Assembly (NCBI GenBank): GCA_029987045.1
Contig: DALTWN010000042.1
Coordinates: 1 to 7,728 of the forward strand
Length of the DNA: 7,728 nt
Direction of reading: 5' to 3'
Source of the DNA: Methanocorpusculum sp.
GTDB lineage: Archaea; Halobacteriota; Methanomicrobia; Methanomicrobiales; Methanocorpusculaceae
Positions 1-5,515 of this stretch are shown one piece after another. The stretch's first letter is position 1, and the number at the start of each line of letters is the position of its first letter. A program made the position numbers and the translations under genes. The notes under the pieces were generated by a model. That model did no database searches. It worked only from the letters and a program-made list of their open reading frames with translations, and was not told the DNA's origin.

Positions 1-55
1 GGTATCCCGCCAAAATGTTCATCATCTCCCATAGACAAATTTCATATATCATACT

Positions 56-1045
56 ATGACGAACGCAATATTCGATCTGCTCCGTATCCTTGACGACGCC
101 GGTATCGGAACACCGGTGACCGGCCAGACCATCAGCGATAAACTCAATATTTCACGAACCGCCGTGTGGAAATACGTCAATATTCTCCGGGAAACCGGCT
201 ATATCATCGACGCGTCGTCGAAGACCGGATACAGTCTGCAGAAACGGTCATGGATGCTTCTTCCCTACGAAGTCAGACGATACCTGAAAACGGATTTCAT
301 CGGCAGGGAAATGCACCATTTCGGTGAAGTCCCGTCGACGAACGCGCTTGCCCGCCAGATGATGCATGAAGTCGGCTGCGAAGTCCAGTCGGGAACCGTG
401 CTCATCGCGGAAGAACAGAGCGGCGGGTCCGGACGTATCAACCGTGCATGGCTGAGCCCGGAAGGCGGTATCTGGGCGACCATCGTCCTGATGCCGAAGA
501 CACAGGTGAACACCTCGTTCGTCATCATGGCGGCGGTATCGACCGCACTCGCCAAAGCCATCCGCAAGGAATGCGATCTGAAAGCACTTATCCGGTGGCC
601 GAACGAGGTGTTCATCGGCACCAAGAAGGTCGCAGGCACGACCATGGAACTTTCGACCGACGGTGACCGGATCAGATACTGTCTTGCAGGAATCGGCGTC
701 GACGCCAATATTTCCGTCCAGAAATCGATGCCTACGCTGACCAACATGGTCACCTCGCTTTCCGACGAACTGGGACAGAATGTCGACCGGTCTCCGCTGT
801 TTGCGACGTTCCTCAACGAGTTCGAACGCAGATACCTGATGATCATGAAAGGCGAGACCGAACCCGTCCTTCGCGAGTGGAAGAGTCTGTCCGATACGCT
901 CCATCACCGGGTCAGAATCAGAACCGTACACGAAGGATTCGACGGCGAGGCGATGGATATCGATGAAGTGGGCACGCTCCTGGTCCACCGCGACAACGGC
1001 GATGTCGAGGAAGTCATCGCCGGCGACTGTATCGTCCTCAACTAA
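56..1045 (+). CDS. birA: Biotin--[acetyl-CoA-carboxylase] ligase with N-terminal HTH (BirA family)
   Basis: Cytosolic enzyme that activates biotin with ATP to biotinyl-AMP and transfers it to a lysine of a biotin carrier domain; in methanogens the usual substrate is the pyruvate carboxylase B subunit. The 329-residue protein has a winged helix-turn-helix at about 5-65 (TISDKLNISRTAVWKYVNIL at 25-44), as in bifunctional ligase-repressors. The ligase core spans about 85-265, with STNALA (94-99), the adenylate loop around 121-132, RWPNE (180-184), catalytic-type Lys191 in KKVAG, and GIGVDANIS (212-220). An SH3-like C-terminal domain covers about 275-329. The adenylate loop (GSGRINR where E. coli has GRGRRGR) and RWPNE (for KWPND) depart from the canonical motifs. 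The start is the first ATG after an in-frame TAG at 32-34 and sits just before the HTH; no Shine-Dalgarno is visible. A carboxylase gene is not in view. Family assignment is firm; a repressor role is inferred. Confidence 0.93.
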   Translation: MTNAIFDLLRILDDAGIGTPVTGQTISDKLNISRTAVWKYVNILRETGYIIDASSKTGYSLQKRSWMLLPYEVRRYLKTDFIGREMHHFGEVPSTNALARQMMHEVGCEVQSGTVLIAEEQSGGSGRINRAWLSPEGGIWATIVLMPKTQVNTSFVIMAAVSTALAKAIRKECDLKALIRWPNEVFIGTKKVAGTTMELSTDGDRIRYCLAGIGVDANISVQKSMPTLTNMVTSLSDELGQNVDRSPLFATFLNEFERRYLMIMKGETEPVLREWKSLSDTLHHRVRIRTVHEGFDGEAMDIDEVGTLLVHRDNGDVEEVIAGDCIVLN

Positions 1046-1064
1046 AAGAAGAAGTGTGCAGTTC

Positions 1065-1109
1065 CCGGTACCGGAATTGCGCATTTTTCAATTTCGAAAA
1101 CTCTTTTTT
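1065..1109 (+). terminator. Probable T-tract terminator after birA
   Basis: Twenty bases after the birA stop there is a perfect 10-bp palindrome ccggtaccgg (1065-1074), followed by a T5 tract (1084-1088) and a T6 tract (1104-1109). Archaeal termination relies mainly on U-rich tracts, so these are reasonable candidates. The palindrome is not directly joined to a T-tract, so it is not a classic hairpin terminator. The call rests on position and composition only. Confidence 0.45.
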
Positions 1110-1150
1110 CGCACTCCGTCCGGTGAAAACCATAATTACGGTCTGCATCC

Positions 1151-1193
1151 AATATATGATACAGCACAGAGCATTCCTGTAATCTCTGTATCA
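1151..1193 (+). promoter_or_regulatory. Probable rio1 operon promoter with overlapping inverted repeat
   Basis: An AT-rich TATA-like element (aatatat, 1151-1157) lies about 55 nt before the rio1 ATG. With usual archaeal spacing of about 25 nt it would start transcription near 1180, giving a leader of roughly 30 nt. A perfect 8-bp inverted repeat, tgatacag (1157-1164) and ctgtatca (1186-1193), begins at the edge of the TATA element and reaches past the predicted start site, where an operator could act. A second, overlapping pair, acagag (1166-1171) and ctctgt (1184-1189), could form an alternative stem. Promoter use is inferred. Confidence 0.4.
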
Positions 1194-1209
1194 GCATTTA
1201 TCACCGCCT

Positions 1210-2034
1210 ATGACCCCCAATCGAAGATCTTCAAGTTCCTCTTTTACCAATCGTGAGAACACTCGCCGTATCGAAGACCTTGACCGCAAACTCGCCGAAC
1301 TCGGTGTCCGCATCAAGGACGAAGACACGAAGAAAGTCACCGGAGAAGTGTTCGACGAAGTAACGCTTCTTTCGCTCTACAAACTCGTGCAGAAGAAAGT
1401 CATCAGCTCGATGGGAGGCGCGATCTCGTCGGGAAAGGAAGCGAATGTATTCATCGCCGGAAGATCCGACGGAGAAGATGCAGCAGTCAAGATCTACCGT
1501 ATCCGTACCGGGAACTTCACCCGTATGAGCGAATACATCGTAGGAGACCCGCGGTTCGCAAGTATCCGGCATACCCACAAGGACCTGATCTTCGCATGGA
1601 CCAAGAAGGAGTTCAGCAACCTGTCGCGGGCAAAGGACGCAGGACTGCCGGTACCGGCACCGCATGCATTCGACCGCAACATCCTCATCATGGATTTCAT
1701 GGGCGAAAACGGGATTCCGTATCCGCAGATGCGCCAGATCCTTCCGCACGAACCGGCAGAGACCTACGCCGAGGCCATCGGTATCATCAAGACCCTCTAC
1801 CGGAACGCGAAACTCGTGCACGGAGACCTGTCGGAATACAATATCCTGACAGGTCCCGACGGCCTCATTCTCATCGATATGGCACAGGCGGTTACTCCCG
1901 ACCATCCGAAAGCATACAATTTCCTGTTCCGGGACATTGCGAACATCAACCGGTTCTTCGAAAAGAAATGCGAAATACAGGACCCGCACGACATCTTCCG
2001 CGATATCGTCGGTGCAGAGTTCTTTGAAATCTGA
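1210..2034 (+). CDS. rio1: RIO1-type serine/threonine protein kinase/ATPase
   Basis: Atypical kinase of the RIO1 family, which acts as an ATPase/kinase in late maturation of the small ribosomal subunit. The 274-residue protein shows the family landmarks: P-loop SSGKEANVF (73-81), ATP-binding Lys94 in AVKIYR, the RIO1 flexible-loop region with YIVGDPRF (109-116), hinge MDFMGENG (161-168), catalytic loop HGDLSEYN (204-211, Asp206) and metal-binding Asp223 in LIDMAQAV. RIO2 would carry a winged helix at the N-terminus; here there is only a short polar tail with five consecutive serines (7-11). The first ATG is chosen because the next in-frame ATG falls late, near the P-loop; no Shine-Dalgarno is seen upstream. 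It heads a unit with the KH protein gene 28 nt downstream, a pairing I recall as common in archaea, often with an aIF1A gene upstream, which is absent here. All expected catalytic residues are present. Confidence 0.95.
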   Translation: MTPNRRSSSSSFTNRENTRRIEDLDRKLAELGVRIKDEDTKKVTGEVFDEVTLLSLYKLVQKKVISSMGGAISSGKEANVFIAGRSDGEDAAVKIYRIRTGNFTRMSEYIVGDPRFASIRHTHKDLIFAWTKKEFSNLSRAKDAGLPVPAPHAFDRNILIMDFMGENGIPYPQMRQILPHEPAETYAEAIGIIKTLYRNAKLVHGDLSEYNILTGPDGLILIDMAQAVTPDHPKAYNFLFRDIANINRFFEKKCEIQDPHDIFRDIVGAEFFEI

Positions 2035-2061
2035 AAAAATCAATACCCGAGAAAAATCAAT
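2035..2061 (+). repeat. 10-bp direct repeat between rio1 and the KH gene
   Basis: The short intergenic spacer contains aaaaatcaat twice, at 2035-2044 and 2052-2061, in the same orientation and 17 bp apart start to start. The second copy ends one base before the KH-protein ATG, where a Shine-Dalgarno would normally sit but is absent. No function is assigned; it could be chance in an A-rich spacer. Confidence 0.4.
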
Positions 2062-2062
2062 C

Positions 2063-2605
2063 ATGACACAAGAAGTTAAGATCCCGAACGACAGAATCGG
2101 CGCAATCATCGGCAAGAACGGTGAGACCCGCAGAACCCTCGAAAAAGCACTCAAAGTCGCCATCGAAGTCGACAGCCAGAGCGGTCTGGTATCCGTGACC
2201 AAGGAAGACGACGTCATCACCGAACTCAAGGCGATCGATGTCATCAAGGCGATCGGACGCGGATTCTCGCCATCCCGCGCCAGGAAACTGCTCGACGACG
2301 AAGAGATGGTCCTCGATATCATCGATGTTTCCGATATCGCCGATACGCCGGACAAACTCGCACGGATCCGCGGACGTATCATCGGAAAAGAGGGAAAGGC
2401 ACGGGAACAGATGGAGAACATGACCGGCGCATACATCTCGGTCTACGGCAAGACGGTCGCCATCATCGGTATGCCCGACCAGGCAGACGACGCACATACC
2501 GCCATATCCATGCTCATCAACGGGTCGGAACATTCCAGTGTATTCAATTTCCTTGACCGGAAACGCAAAGAAGCAAAGATGGACATGATGTCCTACTATT
2601 ACTGA
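2063..2605 (+). CDS. KH-domain ribosome maturation protein (archaeal Pno1/Dim2/Krr1 homolog)
   Basis: RNA-binding protein of the archaeal Pno1/Dim2 (Krr1-like) family, implicated in 16S rRNA 3'-end maturation; an archaeal homolog has been reported to bind aIF2-alpha. The 180-residue product has two KH modules with intact GXXG loops: IGKNGE (16-21, loop G17-G20) and IGKEGK (107-112, loop G108-G111). Between them lies the family-typical AIGRGFSPSRARKLL segment (63-77). The C-terminus is basic (RKRKEAK, 166-172) and ends in three tyrosines. The ATG at 2063 is chosen because KH1 begins within ten residues; upstream in-frame codons only repeat rio1 sequence in another frame and have no homology signal. 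No Shine-Dalgarno precedes it, so ribosomes may arrive from rio1, which ends 28 nt upstream. The stop TGA shares its last base with the hel308 ATG. Its position beside rio1 supports the ribosome-assembly role. Confidence 0.92.
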   Translation: MTQEVKIPNDRIGAIIGKNGETRRTLEKALKVAIEVDSQSGLVSVTKEDDVITELKAIDVIKAIGRGFSPSRARKLLDDEEMVLDIIDVSDIADTPDKLARIRGRIIGKEGKAREQMENMTGAYISVYGKTVAIIGMPDQADDAHTAISMLINGSEHSSVFNFLDRKRKEAKMDMMSYYY

Positions 2606-4773
2606 TGAGAATCGAAGATCTACCCATTCCGGCGCATCTGCGTGACGCATACCTGAGCAGGGGAATCACGGAACTCTATCCCCCGCAGGAAGAATGCGTA
2701 CGTGCCGGACTGTTCGAGCGGAAAAACATCCTTGCGGCGATTCCGACGGCGTCCGGAAAGACCCTGATCGCCGAGACCGCCATGCAGAAGGAGATCGCAG
2801 CCGGCGGAAAATGTCTCTATATCGTTCCGCTCAAAGCGCTGGCGTCGGAGAAATACGACGATTTTTCCGGAAAAGGCGTGAATGTCGGTATCGCTACCGG
2901 CGACCCCGACCAGCGTGACGAGTATCTCGGCCGCTACGACATCATCGTCGCCACCTCGGAAAAGACCGATTCGCTTCTCCGCAACAAAGCCGAATGGATC
3001 AGACAGGTCTCGCTGCTGGTCGTCGACGAGATCCATCTGATCGGCGACGAATCCCGCGGAGCGACGCTCGAGATGGTCATTGCGAAACTGCGGTATCTTT
3101 CGCCGTCCATCCAGATCATCGGATTATCGGCAACGATGGGAAACCCCGAAGACCTCGCGAAATGGCTCGATGCCGCCCTGATCACCAGTGAATGGCGGCC
3201 GGTCGATCTGCGGGAAGGCGTCTTCTACAAGGGTCAGATCAGATTCCATGACAGCACACGTCCGGTTAGTCCGGTCAAGAAAGACGACGACCTGAACCTG
3301 ATGCTGGATACCATCGAAGAGGGGGGACAGTGCCTGGTCTTCGTCTCGTCCCGGCGGATGGCGGAAGCCTATGCCAAACGTGCGGGGGGAGCCCTGAAAC
3401 GAACGTCTGCGGCACTCGACGCGTATGCCGACCGGATCGAAAAAGCGGACAGTACAACGTCCGGCAAGGTTCTTGCGGATTCCGTGCGGAAAGGTGCCGC
3501 GTTCCATCATGCGGGTCTTCCGCGGGCGGCACGTGCAGCCGTCGAGGAAGGATTCAGAAAGGGCGATATTCTGGTGATTTCTTCGACGCCGACGCTCGCG
3601 GCCGGTCTGAATCTGCCGGCACGCCGGGTGATCGTCCGCGACTATCTGCGTTACGATGCACATACCGGCATGAACCCGATTCCGGTCATGGAATACCGGC
3701 AGATGGCAGGACGTGCCGGCAGACCGCGGCTCGATCCGTACGGAGAAGCCGTGCTGATCGCCAAGGATGAATCACGTGTGGACGAACTGTTCGAAGAGTT
3801 CATCGATGCGCCGGCGGAAAAGATAAAATCGCAGTGCCAGCGTGAATCCGAACTCAAGTCGCATCTGCTTGCGCTGATCGCATCCGGATTCGTCGAGACG
3901 AAATCCGAGATTTCCGCGTTCATGGAACGGTCGTTCTACGCAAGCCAGAAAGCCGTACACCGCAGACTGGACAAGAACATCGAGACCGCCCTGAAATATC
4001 TGGAAGATGCGGGCATGATGGAATCCGTCGGCGATGCCGTTTCGTCCACGTGGTTCGGATCGCTCTCTTCCAGACTGTACCTTGCACCGGAATCCGCCCT
4101 GATGATCAAGGATGCGTTCGAGACCTACAGCAAGGACGACTTTTCCGAGTTCGGTCTGCTGCATCTGCTCTGCATGACGCCCGACATGTTCAGATTCTAT
4201 CTCAAATCATCCGACGAGAAGATCGTCGATGCCGTTCTGACTGAACACGGCGACGAACTCTGGAGCGTTGATCTGAACGAGGAATTCTTCGCGGCGGTCA
4301 AATCGGCGATCATCATGGAGGAATGGATCGCGGAAACGCCGGAAGACATGATCGCCGAACGGTACGGTGTCGGCGGCGGCGATATCCATGCCGTCGTCGA
4401 GAACCTGAAATGGCTTCTGCATGCCGCCACCCGGATTTCCCATGAATATGCCCCGAAATTCGAACGGGATATAAAGGATCTCGAAGTCCGTATCGCAAAC
4501 GGTATCCGTGCGGAACTGATGCCGCTGATCGCGCTCAAGGGTATCGGACGGGTCCGTGCACGCCGGCTCTATGACATGGGAATCACGACGCCGGAAAAAC
4601 TGCTGAAGGCAGACAAAGCGGCGGTCGTCCGTGTCCTGGGTACCGTGACCGCGGAAAAGGTATTCGCCGATGCACGACGCGGGCTCGGGATTCGCGAGAT
4701 GCCGGAAGAAGACCCCGATATTCCCGACGAAAAGATGACAGAGAAAAAACAGCCTACCCTCTTTGATTTCTAG
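2605..4773 (+). CDS. hel308: ATP-dependent DNA helicase Hel308 (Hjm/Ski2-like)
   Basis: Superfamily 2 3'-5' DNA helicase that unwinds lagging-strand and forked structures in archaeal replication repair. At 722 residues it has the usual family length. Visible landmarks: Q-motif Gln28 in YPPQEE; Walker A AIPTASGKT (45-53); DEIH box (141-144); SATMGN (175-180); LVFVSSRR (244-251); HHAGLPRAAR (301-310); motif V around ISSTPTLAAGLNLPARR (325-341); motif VI QMAGRAGRPR (366-375). The winged-helix and ratchet domains follow, and the C-terminal helix-hairpin-helix contains GIGRVRARRLYDMGI (646-660), including the autoregulatory RAR motif known for the family. The protein ends in QPTLFDF (716-722), resembling an archaeal PCNA-interacting peptide. 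Its ATG overlaps the KH-gene stop in TGATG with no clear Shine-Dalgarno, pointing to translational coupling. The cgi121 gene begins 15 nt downstream. Assignment is firm; PCNA binding is inferred. Confidence 0.96.
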   Translation: MRIEDLPIPAHLRDAYLSRGITELYPPQEECVRAGLFERKNILAAIPTASGKTLIAETAMQKEIAAGGKCLYIVPLKALASEKYDDFSGKGVNVGIATGDPDQRDEYLGRYDIIVATSEKTDSLLRNKAEWIRQVSLLVVDEIHLIGDESRGATLEMVIAKLRYLSPSIQIIGLSATMGNPEDLAKWLDAALITSEWRPVDLREGVFYKGQIRFHDSTRPVSPVKKDDDLNLMLDTIEEGGQCLVFVSSRRMAEAYAKRAGGALKRTSAALDAYADRIEKADSTTSGKVLADSVRKGAAFHHAGLPRAARAAVEEGFRKGDILVISSTPTLAAGLNLPARRVIVRDYLRYDAHTGMNPIPVMEYRQMAGRAGRPRLDPYGEAVLIAKDESRVDELFEEFIDAPAEKIKSQCQRESELKSHLLALIASGFVETKSEISAFMERSFYASQKAVHRRLDKNIETALKYLEDAGMMESVGDAVSSTWFGSLSSRLYLAPESALMIKDAFETYSKDDFSEFGLLHLLCMTPDMFRFYLKSSDEKIVDAVLTEHGDELWSVDLNEEFFAAVKSAIIMEEWIAETPEDMIAERYGVGGGDIHAVVENLKWLLHAATRISHEYAPKFERDIKDLEVRIANGIRAELMPLIALKGIGRVRARRLYDMGITTPEKLLKADKAAVVRVLGTVTAEKVFADARRGLGIREMPEEDPDIPDEKMTEKKQPTLFDF

Positions 4774-4777
4774 GAGA
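4772..4777 (+). promoter_or_regulatory. Ribosome binding site of cgi121, overlapping the hel308 stop
   Basis: The hexamer aggaga overlaps the hel308 TAG stop (4771-4773) and lies 11 nt before the cgi121 ATG, separated by an A-rich spacer. It matches the archaeal 16S 3'-end complement and fixes the start at 4789. Confidence 0.65.
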
Positions 4778-4788
4778 TTGAAAAAAAT

Positions 4789-5280
4789 ATGAAGATTCTG
4801 ACAGGGATACTTGAAACCGACAATGTACCTGAAACGCTGAAGACCGTGACCGCCATCGCAGAATCGTGCGGATCGTCCGCCGTCATCATCGACGCCGCCA
4901 AAGTGGCAGGGAAAAACCACATCGAAGCGGCGGTCACCCACGCACACCGCTCGTTTGCGGCCGGCACTGCAATCGCACGCACCCTGCCGATGGAGATTTT
5001 AGTGTATGCATCCGGTCAGCGGCAGTGTTCCTGCGCCGCGAAGTTCGGACTGCATGCGGGTAAAAACACCGTCTATATCGTTATCGACGGCGGCGACGAG
5101 GAAAAGACCGCGAAGCTGCTCAGGGAACAGATCTTCAGGGAAGGTCCGGTCGATCCGGCGGACACGGCAGTCCTCATGCAGGAATTCGCAATCACGGCAG
5201 AAGAACTCGCAATCGTCGGAGCGGACCGAATCGAAGAACTCGTCATTGAACGTGTCGCGCTGGTAGACGCCGGGAAATAA
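4789..5280 (+). CDS. cgi121: KEOPS complex subunit Cgi121
   Basis: Small subunit of the KEOPS complex, which with a Sua5-family enzyme installs N6-threonylcarbamoyl-adenosine (t6A) at position 37 of ANN-decoding tRNAs; Cgi121 binds the kinase-like subunit Bud32 and helps recruit tRNA through its 3' end. The 163-residue length fits the family. Recognition rests on the alternating beta/alpha pattern and the core around residues 43-90: NHIEAAVTHAHRSF (43-56), then GTAIARTLPMEILVYASGQRQ (59-79), which matches the family-typical pattern in which a helix ends in E-I-L-x-Y-x-S/A-G-x-R-Q. A strong ribosome binding site decides the start. The gene closes the rio1 unit directly after hel308; genes for Kae1-Bud32 and Pcc1 are not in this window. 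Two cysteines (80 and 82) follow the conserved RQ; I assign them no function. Confidence 0.9.
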   Translation: MKILTGILETDNVPETLKTVTAIAESCGSSAVIIDAAKVAGKNHIEAAVTHAHRSFAAGTAIARTLPMEILVYASGQRQCSCAAKFGLHAGKNTVYIVIDGGDEEKTAKLLREQIFREGPVDPADTAVLMQEFAITAEELAIVGADRIEELVIERVALVDAGK

Positions 5281-5370
5281 CGGTCCAGATACCGGCACGA
5301 CAGCCGTTCTTCACGAAAAACAACCATTTTTTGCAATCCATTTGACGAAATAACGAAAAATATAGCCTAC

Positions 5371-5404
5371 TTTTCATTTTTGAAAATTTTTCGGTTTTGA
5401 AAAA
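5371..5404 (+). terminator. Overlapping AT-rich hairpins with T-tracts after cgi121
   Basis: Two short inverted repeats sit end to end: ttttca (5371-5376) with tgaaaa (5381-5386) around a T4 loop, directly followed by T5 (5387-5391); and tttttc (5387-5392) with gaaaaa (5399-5404) around a 6-nt loop. A further T6 tract lies upstream at 5327-5332. The run of T-rich tracts after a long unit fits archaeal intrinsic termination. The two stems share bases 5387-5392 with the T-tract, so they could be alternatives. The rest of the spacer (5281-5370) shows no recognisable gene. Confidence 0.55.
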
Positions 5405-5447
5405 CAGAATGCAGACGAAAACCCCGTTTTACCGTTCCCACTGAATG

Positions 5448-5469
5448 AGTGCACTTCCACGCCGCGGCG
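5448..5469 (+). repeat. Two short palindromes just upstream of the rpa TATA box
   Basis: Perfect palindromes agtgcact (5448-5455) and cgccgcggcg (5460-5469) lie back to back in an otherwise AT-rich spacer; the second ends six bases before the TATA element. The location suits an operator or activator site upstream of the core promoter. Function is inferred from position only. Confidence 0.35.
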
Positions 5470-5474
5470 GTGAC

Positions 5475-5484
5475 GATATATATC
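5475..5484 (+). promoter_or_regulatory. TATA box of the rpa operon
   Basis: The element gatatatatc (5475-5484) is the cleanest TATA-like sequence in the spacer. With the usual spacing of about 25 nt, transcription would start near 5504, leaving a leader of roughly 12 nt that still contains the ribosome binding site at 5506-5510. The fit of TATA, start site and ATG supports the assignment. Confidence 0.65.
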
Positions 5485-5505
5485 CAGCGAACCAACAAGA
5501 TTAGT

Positions 5506-5510
5506 GGAGA
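5506..5510 (+). promoter_or_regulatory. Ribosome binding site that sets the rpa start
   Basis: The sequence ggaga lies 5 nt before the ATG at 5516. An in-frame GTG at 5504 overlaps this site and has no ribosome binding site of its own, so the ATG is preferred and the protein is four residues shorter than the longest possible reading. Confidence 0.6.
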
Positions 5511-5515
5511 TCATT

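Noticed and set aside
248..1084. A 278-codon open frame on the - strand opposite birA
   Set aside because: It is antisense to a well-supported ligase gene and has low-complexity D, R, H and F-rich translation typical of a shadow frame.
963..1256. A 97-codon open frame covering the birA 3' end and the rio1 upstream region
   Set aside because: It starts inside birA in another frame, crosses the terminator and promoter region, and has no ribosome binding site or recognisable domain.
1937..2062. An extended N-terminus for the KH protein starting inside rio1
   Set aside because: The extra 42 residues are a shifted reading of rio1, rich in S, T and R, with no homology signal; KH1 starts right after the ATG at 2063.
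1231..2436. A 401-codon open frame on the - strand across rio1 and the KH gene
   Set aside because: It runs antisense across two genes with clear family motifs on the + strand, has no recognisable domain or ribosome binding site, and is explained by C/G-rich third positions suppressing antisense stops.
4207..4947. A 246-codon open frame on the - strand spanning the hel308 3' end and cgi121 5' end
   Set aside because: It overlaps two real genes and their ribosome binding site, and no family features are visible.
5281..5515. A small RNA gene (for example a C/D box RNA) in the spacer before rpa
   Set aside because: I found no convincing paired C and D boxes or tRNA-like fold; the content is explained by terminator tracts and a promoter.
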